Made by a program: the position numbers and the translations under genes. The notes beneath the pieces were generated by a model, which did not search any database, was not told the DNA's origin, and saw nothing but the letters and a program-made list of their open reading frames with translations. Source: Ardenticatenales bacterium (GTDB lineage Bacteria > Chloroflexota > Anaerolineae > Promineifilales > UBA4811). From it: a stretch of 38,783 nt of DNA. The stretch spans positions 1 through 38,783 of the forward strand of contig JAUVHW010000006.1 of the NCBI GenBank assembly GCA_030593075.1, in the 5' to 3' direction. Position 1 is the stretch's first letter. Each line of letters opens with the position of its first letter. This document shows positions 16,079 through 24,270 of the stretch, in pieces.

Positions 16079-16579
16079 CTACTCATGGCCGCCTTTCGGC
16101 AGCCAGGCTGGCTCCATGCCGAGCAGCCAGTCGCCAATCCACCAGTAGTAAAAGTCGGCGCCTCGGCCGGCCTCCACCGCCCCGTACAGAGCATATGCCA
16201 GCAGAGCTAGCGGGAATAGCACGGCGAAAAGGACCAGGGCGAGCGTGACCAGGAGTGCTATCGGGGCAATCAGGACCCCCACCAGCACAACCGCGAGCAC
16301 CACGGTCAGCACCCAACTGACGACAGTGCCCACAAGCAAAAGGATCAGCCCTATCGCGTAGAGGATCAGGCCGGTCAACTGCAGTACGGCCGCCTGAAGG
16401 GCCTGGAAGGCTACGTAGCGAGAGCGGTCACGGAAAGCAACATAGATCCCCACCGGGATGAGCGCCAGAAGTATGGCGCCAACGCCGCCTGTGGCAAGCC
16501 CAACCAGCACGGTGAGAAAGGTGCTGGCGTGGGCAATAGCAGCCCAGTTTCGCTCCGTATCAGTGATGGCTCCGTCCAC
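16079..16579 (-). CDS. DUF4870-type multi-pass membrane protein
   Basis: 166 residues from a GTG start at 16579, which has GGAGG 7 nt upstream; frames starting farther upstream lack both a ribosome site and membrane character. The N-terminus (T-D-T-E-R-N-W-A-A-I-A-H) followed by the first hydrophobic segment and F-R-D-R-S-R-Y-V-A-F-Q-A-L-Q-A is the typical DUF4870 pattern. About four hydrophobic segments follow, then a short C-terminal soluble tail with Trp and Tyr. The function of the family is unknown. It is divergent from the glycosyltransferase operon. The divergent region 16580-16886 holds a plus-strand promoter and nothing else I can identify. Confidence 0.75.
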   Translation of the reverse strand: MDGAITDTERNWAAIAHASTFLTVLVGLATGGVGAILLALIPVGIYVAFRDRSRYVAFQALQAAVLQLTGLILYAIGLILLLVGTVVSWVLTVVLAVVLVGVLIAPIALLVTLALVLFAVLFPLALLAYALYGAVEAGRGADFYYWWIGDWLLGMEPAWLPKGGHE

Positions 16580-16742
16580 CTTTGTTCCTCCATTCCTGCG
16601 CCAGCTCTGCCAGCTTGCGCCATCCAGCACGGACGTCGGGGCCAGACTCGTTCCCGGCGAGCGTTCGGCCGAGTGACCGCGCCAGGCGCGTGCGGCAACC
16701 TCGTCAACCTGTATCACATATTACGCAGCAGCCGGCCTCAGG

Positions 16743-16772
16743 TTGCGGCGTACCGCGCTCGTGAGCTATAAT
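16743..16772 (+). promoter_or_regulatory. Promoter of the membrane-protein/glycosyltransferase operon
   Basis: TTGCGG (16743-16748), an 18-bp spacer, and TATAAT (16767-16772), about 108 nt before the first start codon of the operon. Confidence 0.65.
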
Positions 16773-16886
16773 ACGGCCAGCCTGCTGGCCAGCACATTGG
16801 CCAACATTCACGGGTAAGCGCTCGGAAGATGCTGTAGTCATGGCAGCACTCAGCCCAGCCCCCGGCAGAGACGACGAGGGATTCGG

Positions 16887-17084
16887 ATGGTTACCAAGCG
16901 ACACATCGGATTAGCATTGCTGGTCACCGGGCTGGCAGCGATCGCCGGCATCCTGGCCGTGGACCACATAGGCGTGGGTGAGTTTGGCGGCATCGGACCG
17001 GTTCAGCGGCTGGCCCTGGCAGCCGGCGGCCTGGTCGCCGCCGTAGGTCTAAGCCTGATTCCTCTGGGGGACCGCCCAGCATGA
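16887..17084 (+). CDS. Small two-helix membrane protein (65 aa)
   Basis: 65 residues with two hydrophobic segments (about 8-24 and 40-58) separated by a Gly-rich loop, and a basic N-terminus. GAGGG lies 6 nt before the ATG. Its stop overlaps the start of the glycosyltransferase gene (ATGA), so the two are translationally coupled and the small protein may be a subunit or stabiliser of the transferase. I do not recognise a family. Confidence 0.65.
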   Translation: MVTKRHIGLALLVTGLAAIAGILAVDHIGVGEFGGIGPVQRLALAAGGLVAAVGLSLIPLGDRPA

Positions 17085-18745
17085 CCAGCGACCAGCCATC
17101 CACTAACCAATCTGGCTCTCCAGCTGGTCATCGACTCCTTCTCTGGCTCAGGTCTGCGCTGATCCTGCTGGCCCTGGCTGCCTTGGCCGGGTACCTGCTG
17201 GTCTACGTCAACTATGCCCTGGCGCTGTTCCGTTTCCCCTTCGACTATGACCAAGGGGAGGGGTTCGAGCTGATGGACAGCCTGCTGTTCAGCCGTGGAC
17301 AGTGGCCTTACCGGGACAACAGCACCTACCCCTTCTACTCATCAAACTATCCGCCGGTCTTTCATCTGCTGGTTGTGCCGCTGGTGTGGCTCTTTGGCCC
17401 AGTCTACTGGACCGGCCGACTAGTCTCTTTCTTGGCCACGCTGGTCACCGCCGGCGTCATTGCCTGGGCCGTGCAGCGGCAGACCCGCCGCCCCTGGCTG
17501 GCAGCCTTGACCGGGCTGACCTATCTGGCGTCCAACTATGTCTATCACATCGGCCCGCTATTCCGGCTGCACACGACAATGGTGATGTTTGAGACAGCCG
17601 CCATCGTGCTGATAGGCAACTCCGCGGACCAGTATCAAACCGGCCCAGGGCAGAGCCAGATGCGGCCGCGACTCTGGCTGGGGCTGGCTCTGCTGCTAGC
17701 GGCCGGCTTTACCAAGCAGACGGCCGTCGTCACCTGCGCGGCCGCCTTTGCCTTCCTATTCATACGCGGCCCCAAGCGAGCCATACTGCTGGCGGTCCCC
17801 TTTGCGGCCATTGCCCTGGTCCTGTTCTGGGGGATCAACCTCGCCACAGGGGGGCAGTGGTGGCTCAACGCTATCGTCGCGAACTCGAATCCGTGGCTCA
17901 TTGAGCAAGCGACTGGACTGTACCGCCAATGGTTTCGGCTGCACTCTGTGATCACCCTGCTGGCGGCCGGGCTGGCTGTATATGAGCTGTACTGGGGGCG
18001 GCTGTCTGTCTATGCCATATGGTTCGCCTTCTCGGTGGCCGGCAGCGCTATGGCAGGAAAGTGGGGCGCCGGCGAGTCCTACTTTACCAGCGCCATCGCC
18101 GGTTCCTGCATCCTCGCCGGGCTGGCAGCTGGAAAACTGCTCAACTGGTCAGAGAGGCACCACCCACGCGCCCACGTGGCTCTGGGACTCCTGATCCCGA
18201 TCCTGTTTCTGCTCCAGGCCCGGCTGGTCTTCCACTTGCCAACCGGCTCCCCGCTAGGACGCACCGTGGCTCAGTTGGCAGGGCAGCCCACCGAGGTCTG
18301 GATCCCTCCCCAAACCTCCTGCTCTGCCCCGCAGGAGGCTCGCCCAGTGGCCTACGTGGACGCTGTCGGACCCACGCTGCTCGGCCGGCCGCCAACATCC
18401 GCCGATGCACAGGCCGGGAGGCGAATCGCCGCCTACGTGCGCGACGCCGGCGGCCCGCCGTTGAGCGAGGAGGCCGGATTCTCCTTCTACGCGGACGCCG
18501 ATGTGGTTACCAACCCAACCCAGCTCCTGAACCTGCACCGCGGCGGGAGGCTGGATGTTGACGAGTTGCTCGAGATGATAGAGAACCGGGTATTCGGAGT
18601 GGTCATCTTCCGCGCGCAGTTCTACCCGGACCCCGTGCTCCAGGCCATCGGGCAGAACTATGAGACCGTGGACACCATCGAGATGAACAACTTTGTGTAC
18701 TGCGTGCTCAAACCTCGCTCCGAACAGACAGATGGGAGTAAGTGA
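17081..18745 (+). CDS. GT-C-type polytopic glycosyltransferase (ArnT/PMT-like)
   Basis: 554 residues with roughly nine to eleven hydrophobic segments. After the first one (about 25-43) comes an external loop D-Y-D-Q-G-E-G (55-61) and S-N-Y-P-P (88-92). Acidic residues in this position are the catalytic feature of GT-C enzymes that use lipid-linked sugars such as dolichyl/undecaprenyl phosphate-hexose. A soluble C-terminal domain (about 400-554) follows the last membrane helix. It probably glycosylates a lipid or protein on the outer face of the membrane; donor and acceptor are unknown. It overlaps the small membrane protein at its start and the zinc-ribbon gene at its end (TGATG). Confidence 0.8.
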   Translation: MTSDQPSTNQSGSPAGHRLLLWLRSALILLALAALAGYLLVYVNYALALFRFPFDYDQGEGFELMDSLLFSRGQWPYRDNSTYPFYSSNYPPVFHLLVVPLVWLFGPVYWTGRLVSFLATLVTAGVIAWAVQRQTRRPWLAALTGLTYLASNYVYHIGPLFRLHTTMVMFETAAIVLIGNSADQYQTGPGQSQMRPRLWLGLALLLAAGFTKQTAVVTCAAAFAFLFIRGPKRAILLAVPFAAIALVLFWGINLATGGQWWLNAIVANSNPWLIEQATGLYRQWFRLHSVITLLAAGLAVYELYWGRLSVYAIWFAFSVAGSAMAGKWGAGESYFTSAIAGSCILAGLAAGKLLNWSERHHPRAHVALGLLIPILFLLQARLVFHLPTGSPLGRTVAQLAGQPTEVWIPPQTSCSAPQEARPVAYVDAVGPTLLGRPPTSADAQAGRRIAAYVRDAGGPPLSEEAGFSFYADADVVTNPTQLLNLHRGGRLDVDELLEMIENRVFGVVIFRAQFYPDPVLQAIGQNYETVDTIEMNNFVYCVLKPRSEQTDGSK

Positions 18746-19290
18746 TGCGGCTGAAGGACATTGAATGCCCCAACTGTGGCGCTGTGGCCCCGATCGCCCA
18801 GGGGGAAAAAGAAGCCCGATGCGATCACTGTGGCGGGGTGCTGGACCTTTTCCAGTCGCTGTGTCCAGAGTGTGGGTTTCTGCACCTCGCAGCGCGTCGA
18901 ACGTGTATTCGGTGCAAGGCCGCCATCGTGCGAGCCTGCCCCAACTGCCGAGAGGACAACTGGGCAGGTCTCGAGCGGTGCAGTCACTGCGGCCGTCCGC
19001 TGGATTTGCTGGAGATCATGTCGCAGTCGCGCGTTCGGGACACGCGCGCGCGGCTTGACGCCCAGCAAGAGGAAGTGTTTGCTATCAAGGAGAGCGAGGC
19101 AGCGCAGTCCGAGGCGCGGATGGCGGAGTACAGTGAGATGGAGCGCCAGCGCCTGGAGGGAATAGCTGTCCGCTCCGCACAGCAGCGCCGGCGAGAGCAG
19201 TTACTTCTGCGGGTCGCCCTACTCGTCGTCGCCGTAGTCCTGGTGCTGATGCTGGTCGTTTCCGTTCTCCCGCCTCTCATGGGTCAATAG
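18745..19290 (+). CDS. Zinc-ribbon protein with C-terminal membrane anchor
   Basis: 181 residues. Six Cys-x-x-Cys knuckles (8/11, 26/29, 40/43, 54/57, 65/68, 79/82) make three successive zinc-ribbon units. A charged, Glu/Gln/Arg-rich probable coiled coil follows (about 95-150), then one hydrophobic helix near the C-terminus (about 155-178). The protein is therefore probably tail-anchored with zinc ribbons in the cytoplasm. GGGAG lies 6 nt before the ATG at 18745; a GTG at 18742 is also in frame. The start overlaps the stop of the glycosyltransferase gene, so it belongs to that operon. Function is unknown; such multi-ribbon proteins usually mediate protein or nucleic-acid contacts. Confidence 0.75.
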   Translation: MRLKDIECPNCGAVAPIAQGEKEARCDHCGGVLDLFQSLCPECGFLHLAARRTCIRCKAAIVRACPNCREDNWAGLERCSHCGRPLDLLEIMSQSRVRDTRARLDAQQEEVFAIKESEAAQSEARMAEYSEMERQRLEGIAVRSAQQRRREQLLLRVALLVVAVVLVLMLVVSVLPPLMGQ

Positions 19291-19298
19291 TGAGGCGC

Positions 19299-19327
19299 TG
19301 GACAGCTGGGAGGAACTGGACTATACT
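19299..19327 (+). promoter_or_regulatory. Promoter for the DUF362 gene
   Basis: TGGACA (19299-19304), a 17-bp spacer, and TATACT (19322-19327), each one mismatch from consensus. The start is predicted near 19334. Confidence 0.65.
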
Positions 19328-19338
19328 TGGGCCACGTC

Positions 19339-19366
19339 GCCTCGCCGAGAGCAATCCTGGCGAGGC
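19339..19366 (+). terminator. Terminator-like hairpin in the DUF362 leader
   Basis: GCCTCGCC (19339-19346) and GGCGAGGC (19359-19366) form a perfect 8-bp stem, followed by the T-rich but interrupted TTCTGACTTTTCT. It lies after the local promoter and 24 nt before the start codon. It may end the upstream operon, attenuate this gene, or both. Confidence 0.5.
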
Positions 19367-19390
19367 TTCTGACTTTTCTACGGAGTGACG

Positions 19391-20605
19391 ATGCGAGATT
19401 ACTTTGGCAAAGGCCAAGTAGCGGTTCTCAAGACCGCCCCAGAGACGGTGCTGGAGGATCACGGCCGCCTGCTAAGGCTGGCCCGCTATGAGGAGGCCCT
19501 CCCCAAGGACCGGGAGACCCTGCTCAAGATCAACATCTCATGGCAGACCTGGTATCCGGCCTGCTCCACGACGCCCTGGCAACTGGAGGGCGTCATCCGC
19601 CAGATGCAGGCCGACGGGTATAGGCAACTGATTGCCGCTCACAACGAGACTGTGGTTGTGAACGCTTACGTGGGCGAGCGCAACAATAAGCAGCGCTACG
19701 TGACCGACAAATACGGATGCCCTAGCTGGCACCTGTACGAACCCGAATTTGAATGGGTGCTCTACGAGCCCAAGAAACCGTTGCTGGTGCTGGATAAGGT
19801 ATATCCGGATGGAGTATACATTCCGCGCTGCTTCTTTGGCCGCAACGTCGTGCAGTTTCCAACCGTCAAGACTCACGTCTTTACTACCGTTACGGGGGCC
19901 ATGAAGAACGCCTTTGGCGGCCTCTTGGGCAACAGGCGGCACTGGACGCACGGCGTTATCCACGAGACGGTGGTGGACCTGCTGCAGATCCAGCAGGACA
20001 TACACACCGGTGTCTTTGCCGTCATGGACGGCACCTTTGCGGGCGACGGCCCTGGCCCACGAGCCATGCGCTGGCACGAGAAGGACATCATCCTTGCTTC
20101 GGCCGACCAGGTAGCGATTGATGCCATCTCTGCCAAGCTGCAGGGATTCGATCCAATGTCTCTCCCCTTCATCCGGCTAGCCCACGAGCGAGGCCTAGGA
20201 GTGGGCGACCCGAAGGAAATCGAGATACTGGGCTACGATATAGACCAGGAGCCGGACTGGAACTTTGTCCAGACAGACACCTTTGCCAGCAAGGGCCAGA
20301 AAGCTATCTACCACGGGCCGCTCAAACCATACGAGGGGCTGCTCCTGCGCTCGCCACTGGTTCCGTGGTCTTACTTTGCCAGCAATTTCTACCACAATGT
20401 ATACTGGTACCCGTTCGTCGGCCGGAAGAGAGTTGAAGCTGCCTTGGAAACCAAGTGGGGCCAGCTCTTTCAGAGCTACGGTGACGGGCAGGTAGTCATG
20501 CCAGGCATGGAACCGCGCACCGTCGCCGTGGCGGCGGGTGGACTGCTGGCTCTGGGCATGGCAATTGCCGTTGGCGGATACTTGTTCTCGCGCAGGACCA
20601 GGTAG
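19391..20605 (+). CDS. DUF362-domain protein with C-terminal membrane helix
   Basis: 404 residues. The DUF362 core includes the F-P-T-V-K-T-H stretch followed by T-G-A-M-K-N-A-F-G-G-L, and D-x-T-F-A-G-D-G-P-G with A-S-A-D-Q-V-A-I-D-A downstream. DUF362 proteins are often found with iron-sulfur clusters, but no Cys cluster is present here. The last ~28 residues form a hydrophobic helix ending in R-R-T-R, so it is probably anchored to the membrane. I chose the ATG at 19391 with GGAG 5 nt upstream; a GTG at 19385 is in frame but overlaps that site. The biochemical role of the family is not established. Confidence 0.8.
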   Translation: MRDYFGKGQVAVLKTAPETVLEDHGRLLRLARYEEALPKDRETLLKINISWQTWYPACSTTPWQLEGVIRQMQADGYRQLIAAHNETVVVNAYVGERNNKQRYVTDKYGCPSWHLYEPEFEWVLYEPKKPLLVLDKVYPDGVYIPRCFFGRNVVQFPTVKTHVFTTVTGAMKNAFGGLLGNRRHWTHGVIHETVVDLLQIQQDIHTGVFAVMDGTFAGDGPGPRAMRWHEKDIILASADQVAIDAISAKLQGFDPMSLPFIRLAHERGLGVGDPKEIEILGYDIDQEPDWNFVQTDTFASKGQKAIYHGPLKPYEGLLLRSPLVPWSYFASNFYHNVYWYPFVGRKRVEAALETKWGQLFQSYGDGQVVMPGMEPRTVAVAAGGLLALGMAIAVGGYLFSRRTR

Positions 20606-20787
20606 GCAGGACTGCGGACTGGGTGCAGACGGACAACAGCACAGGGGCTTGACGCAGAAGGGCAAGCGGCTCTCTGCCGAATCCTGACTCTCGCCGCTGC
20701 GGGGACCTCCGTCGTCCATCCGAAAGGTCGGAGTGACGATCCACCAGACCGATTGGCTCTGTACAACCGACTAGTGATCTACAGCAC

Positions 20788-21261
20788 ATGGAAACACAAG
20801 ATCGAGTATACTATCTTACGCCTGACGGCCTGAATCAGGTGCGCCAGGAGCTTGAGCATCTATCAACCGTGAAGCGCACGGAGATCGCCGAGCGATTGAC
20901 CTTTGCCATCCAGCAAGGCGACATCACTGAGAATGCCGACTATGAGGTCGCAAAGCAGGACCAGGGGTTCAACGAGGGACGGATCAGAGACCTGGAGGCC
21001 ATTCTACACCAGGCAAAGATCATCGAGAACAACTCCGCCACCGACAAGGTGCGGGTGGGCAACCGAGTTACGGTGGTAGAAGAGGGACACCCTGCCGAGA
21101 CCTATGCAATCGTGGGTTCCACGGAGGCTTCGCCCGGCAGCGGTCTCATCTCCCACGAGTCGCCCGTGGGGGCCGCCTTGCTGGGCAAGCAGGTCGGTGA
21201 CATGGTCCGGGTCGCTACTCCGAGCGGCGAACTGGTGCTCAAAGTTGCGGCGATCGAGTAG
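20788..21261 (+). CDS. greA: Transcription elongation factor GreA
   Basis: 157 residues. The N-terminal coiled coil enters the secondary channel of RNA polymerase. Its acidic tip reads G-D-I-T-E-N-A-D-Y-E with Asp45 and Glu48 in the places needed for stimulated transcript cleavage. The C-terminal FKBP-like domain ends with G-K-Q-V-G-D. It rescues backtracked polymerase. The N-terminus (Y-Y-L-T-P-D-G) fixes the start, yet no Shine-Dalgarno is visible. A weak TTGGCT at 20753-20758 with a poor -10 about 17 bp later would place the transcript start near the ATG, so a leaderless mRNA is possible but unproven. A ROK kinase gene follows after 32 bp. Confidence 0.95.
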   Translation: METQDRVYYLTPDGLNQVRQELEHLSTVKRTEIAERLTFAIQQGDITENADYEVAKQDQGFNEGRIRDLEAILHQAKIIENNSATDKVRVGNRVTVVEEGHPAETYAIVGSTEASPGSGLISHESPVGAALLGKQVGDMVRVATPSGELVLKVAAIE

Positions 21262-21293
21262 GGCACGGTAGCCCCGCCGGTAGGAGCAAGCGC

Positions 21294-22286
21294 ATGGGAA
21301 CAGGCCAGTCCAGCAGCAGTCCGGTTGTCGGCGTGGACCTGGGGGGAACAAAGATCTCGGCGGCCGTGGTGAGCCGGGCCGGCAAGATCCTCGGACGAGC
21401 CAGAAAGCGGACCAAGGCGCACCTGGGGGCGGCCGAGGTGCTGGCCCGCATCTCGCTTGCCGTCCGACAGGCCGCCGAGGACGCCGAGACCCCCATGGCC
21501 AAAGTGGCCGCGGTGGGCATTGGCGCTCCTGGCCCTCTGGACCCAAGCAGCGGTGTCCTCCTTAGCGCACCCAACCTGCCAGGTTGGCATGACGTCCCAC
21601 TGGCTCGAGAGATCTCCGAGGCTCTGGGCATCCCTGTGTATGTAGAGAACGACGTGAACCTTGGCACGTTGAGCGAACACGTGCTGGGGGCCGGCCGAGG
21701 GACCAAGGACATGGTGGGCGTCTTCGTGGGCACCGGCGTCGGCGGGGGCCTCATACTGGACGGCCGGCTCCGCAGCGGAGCCCGCCACGCCGCGGGCGAG
21801 ATTGGGCACATGGTCGTGGCAGCAGGCGGTCCCTACTGCGGCTGCGGCCGACAGGGCTGCCTGGAAGCTGTCGCCAGCCGCACAGCAATGGAGCGTGATC
21901 TGCGCGCCGGAATCGCTGCTGGGAGAGAGAGCCTGCTGCCAGAGCTAGCCGGACCCAGATTGAAGCGATTGACGAGCAGCGTGTTGGCTCGCGCCTGGAA
22001 GGGAGGCTGCCCACTGACGCGAGAGGTGGTTGGCAGAGCGCAGTGGTATCTAGGACTGCACGCTGCGTCCATTGTGAACCTTCTGGACCCCGAAATGCTG
22101 GTCTACGGCGGAGGGATGACCGAGGCGATGGGCGAGGAGTTCCTGGCTCCGATCCGCGAGGTGGCTCTGCAGCACCTGATGCCGAAGGATAGCGCGCCCA
22201 TCCGCTTGGCGGCCGCCAAGCTGGGCGACGACGCCGGGGTACTCGGCGCGGCTCTGCTGGCTCAACAGCGCTCAACAACGGAATAG
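21294..22286 (+). CDS. ROK-family sugar kinase, probably glucokinase
   Basis: 330 residues. The ATP phosphate motif D-L-G-G-T-K is at 15-20. The catalytic Asp120 lies in V-E-N-D. The ROK zinc site is His172 with C-G-C-G-R-Q-G-C (182-189), followed by L-E. It phosphorylates a hexose with ATP. Glucose is the best guess because a phosphofructokinase gene lies convergently 59 bp away and two more are in the window, but N-acetylmannosamine or fructose kinases share this fold. GGAG lies 7 nt before the ATG. It follows greA by 32 bp and may be co-transcribed with it. No N-terminal HTH is present, so it is a kinase rather than a ROK repressor. Confidence 0.9.
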   Translation: MGTGQSSSSPVVGVDLGGTKISAAVVSRAGKILGRARKRTKAHLGAAEVLARISLAVRQAAEDAETPMAKVAAVGIGAPGPLDPSSGVLLSAPNLPGWHDVPLAREISEALGIPVYVENDVNLGTLSEHVLGAGRGTKDMVGVFVGTGVGGGLILDGRLRSGARHAAGEIGHMVVAAGGPYCGCGRQGCLEAVASRTAMERDLRAGIAAGRESLLPELAGPRLKRLTSSVLARAWKGGCPLTREVVGRAQWYLGLHAASIVNLLDPEMLVYGGGMTEAMGEEFLAPIREVALQHLMPKDSAPIRLAAAKLGDDAGVLGAALLAQQRSTTE

Positions 22287-22345
22287 CATTCGTCCCGCGT
22301 CAAGGCTCACCTCCCTCGCGCTAAAGGCCGCCTTCCAGGGCCCCC

Positions 22346-23374
22346 CTAGTAAAAGATCGTCGCCAGCTCCCAGAACTCGGGGTCGAGCTGCTTGACCTGG
22401 CCGGCCACGGACCGCAGAGGTACAGGCACTATCCGGTTGCCCTGTAGAGCCACCATGTGGCCCACCCACCCCTGCTCAACCAGGTCCGCGGCCGCCACCC
22501 CCAGCCGGGTAGCCAGAACCCGGTCAAAGACGGTGGGCGAGCCACCGCGCTGCAAGTGCCCCAGCACCAGAGAACGACACTCTACATCCAGGCAAGCCTC
22601 AATCTGCCGCTGGAGTCGCTTGCCCACGTTGCGCCGGTCCAGGCGCAGGTTGCCAAAGTCATCGGGCTCGCCAAGATCCGGGTCTGGTAGATCGGATATT
22701 CCTGCCCCCTCTGCAACTATGACGATGGAGAACGCCTTGCCGCGCTCCTCGAACCGATGGTGAATCCGGCTGCAGACATCCGCCGCCGAGATCGGCCGCT
22801 CGGGGATGATCACAATGTCAGCACCCCCGGCCAACCCACCGATGGCGGCCGCCCAACCGGTGTTCCGACCCATCACCTCGACTACAATCACCCGGTGGTG
22901 TGAACTGGCCGTAGTATGCAGCCGGTCCAGGGCTTCAGCTATGACGGTGCAGGCGGTATCGAAGCCAATACAATAGTCGGTCCCGCACACGTTGTTGTCC
23001 ATTGTCTTGGGGATTGCCACGATGGGCAGGCCTGCTTCGTGGACGCCGGCCGCAATAGTGAGAGTATCAGTCCCACCGAGGACTACCAGCACGTCAATCC
23101 CAGCGGAGCGGGCATTCTTGAGCACCTCCTTGACCAAGGCCTGGTCCTTGAGGATATTGACGCGGGAGGTGCCCAGGATTGTGCCCCCGAGGTGCATGAT
23201 GCCGGAGACGGATTCGTCCGTTACCGGTCGCATCTCATTCTCGGCCAGGCCGGCCCACCCGTTGAGGATACCAGTGATGGTGTAGCCATAGCTGAGTCCA
23301 CGCCGGGTTACCGCGCGCACGGCCGCATTGAGCCCGGGGACATCTCCACCGCCAGTCATGATCCCAATGTGCAT
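22346..23374 (-). CDS. 6-phosphofructokinase-like protein with altered metal-binding acids (copy 3)
   Basis: 342 residues, exactly the length of the PPi-type copy at 3638-4666 and collinear with it, including the shared ending (A-T-I-F-Y). The donor loop reads G-G-T-D-T (100-104) where copy 1 has G-G-D-D-T. The substrate loop reads P-K-T-M-D-N-N (122-128) where copy 1 has P-K-T-M-D-N-D. Two conserved acids, Asp103 and Asp129 in E. coli numbering, are therefore Thr and Asn, while the catalytic-base Asp (126 here) and P-K-T are kept. Activity may be altered or regulatory. I chose the ATG at 23374 with GGAG 6 nt upstream, not the longer frame to 23512. Confidence 0.85.
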   Translation of the reverse strand: MHIGIMTGGGDVPGLNAAVRAVTRRGLSYGYTITGILNGWAGLAENEMRPVTDESVSGIMHLGGTILGTSRVNILKDQALVKEVLKNARSAGIDVLVVLGGTDTLTIAAGVHEAGLPIVAIPKTMDNNVCGTDYCIGFDTACTVIAEALDRLHTTASSHHRVIVVEVMGRNTGWAAAIGGLAGGADIVIIPERPISAADVCSRIHHRFEERGKAFSIVIVAEGAGISDLPDPDLGEPDDFGNLRLDRRNVGKRLQRQIEACLDVECRSLVLGHLQRGGSPTVFDRVLATRLGVAAADLVEQGWVGHMVALQGNRIVPVPLRSVAGQVKQLDPEFWELATIFY

Positions 23375-23402
23375 TGCTTTCTCCGTACCGTACAGGCGAG
23401 AG

Positions 23403-23411
23403 ATTATACCA
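23403..23411 (-). promoter_or_regulatory. Extended -10 promoter for PFK copy 3
   Basis: Minus-strand T-G-G then TATAAT (23408-23403), 29 nt before the start codon. The -35 area overlaps the -35 of the divergent thyX promoter. Confidence 0.55.
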
Positions 23412-23421
23412 CGGAGCCCCT

Positions 23422-23449
23422 TTGCACAAAACCCTCGCGCTGCTACAAT
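23422..23449 (+). promoter_or_regulatory. Promoter of thyX
   Basis: TTGCAC (23422-23427), a 16-bp spacer ending in T-G-C, and TACAAT (23444-23449). The start is predicted near 23456, giving a ~99-nt leader. Confidence 0.65.
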
Positions 23450-23554
23450 CCCGCCGCCAGGCCCGGCATAGGCCTGACCCCGAGCATCCGTGGGAGAGGC
23501 CCGGAGCACCAATAGCCAAATGAGGCATTTCGACCGGGCTTCCAGGAGAGACAG

Positions 23555-24268
23555 ATGACCGATCGAACAAGCCTATTGGGCAAACGCGTCCCCGTGCTGG
23601 ACAGGGGGTGGATCGAACTCCAGGACATGATGGGCGACGACCTGGCCATAGTCAATGCTGCCCGAGTCTCGTATCTGGGAGAGAGCAAGGGCCCTGATCG
23701 CGACAAGAAGCTGCTCTTTTACCTGCTGCGCCATCGCCACACCACTCCCTTTGAACAGGTCGAGTTCAAGTTCCGGGTGCGTGCGCCGGTGTTAGTGTGG
23801 TGGCAGTGGTCACGCCACCGGACCTGGAGCTACAACGCTCAAAGCGGCCGCTACACACCGTTCGAGGATGACGACTTTTACTTGCCCTCCACCTGGCGGA
23901 GGCAGGCAGAGTCGCACAAGCAGATGAGTGAGGGAGAGCTACCAGAAAGCGAAGCGGCCGAACTGACAGCCGCCCTGGCAGAGCACTATGATCGCTCTTT
24001 TGCGCTCTACCAGGCTGCCCTCAAGAGAGGGGTGGCGCGGGAGCTGGCCCGCGTTTTCCTACCCGGCTTTGCCCTGTATTACACCTGGGTTGCCAAGACG
24101 GACGCCCACAACCTGATGCACTTTCTGGACCTGCGGATGGGAGCCCACGCGCAGCACGAAATCCGCGCCTACGCTGCTGCCATCTATCAGGAGTTCTTCC
24201 GTCCAGCACTCCCCTGGACGGCCGAGGCTTTCGAGCAATTCGTGCTCAAAGGACGAGAGGGCTGGTGA
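23555..24268 (+). CDS. thyX: Flavin-dependent thymidylate synthase ThyX
   Basis: 237 residues. The ThyX signature R-H-R-T-W-S-Y-N-A-Q-S-G-R-Y occupies 87-100, an exact match to RHRxxSxNxxSxR. It converts dUMP to dTMP using methylenetetrahydrofolate and FAD/NADPH, without making dihydrofolate. AGGAGAG lies 4 nt before the ATG. It converges with ribF, the FAD synthetase gene, with only 2 bp between the two stop codons and no terminator, so each transcript must run into the other. ThyX needs FAD, so the pairing is functionally suggestive, though it could be coincidence. Confidence 0.97.
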   Translation: MTDRTSLLGKRVPVLDRGWIELQDMMGDDLAIVNAARVSYLGESKGPDRDKKLLFYLLRHRHTTPFEQVEFKFRVRAPVLVWWQWSRHRTWSYNAQSGRYTPFEDDDFYLPSTWRRQAESHKQMSEGELPESEAAELTAALAEHYDRSFALYQAALKRGVARELARVFLPGFALYYTWVAKTDAHNLMHFLDLRMGAHAQHEIRAYAAAIYQEFFRPALPWTAEAFEQFVLKGREGW

Positions 24269-24270
24269 TT

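Noticed and set aside
23520-23558. 12-codon upstream frame whose stop overlaps the thyX start
   Set aside because: Its ribosome site is too far away and the short sequence is likely chance; kept only as a weak possibility of coupling.
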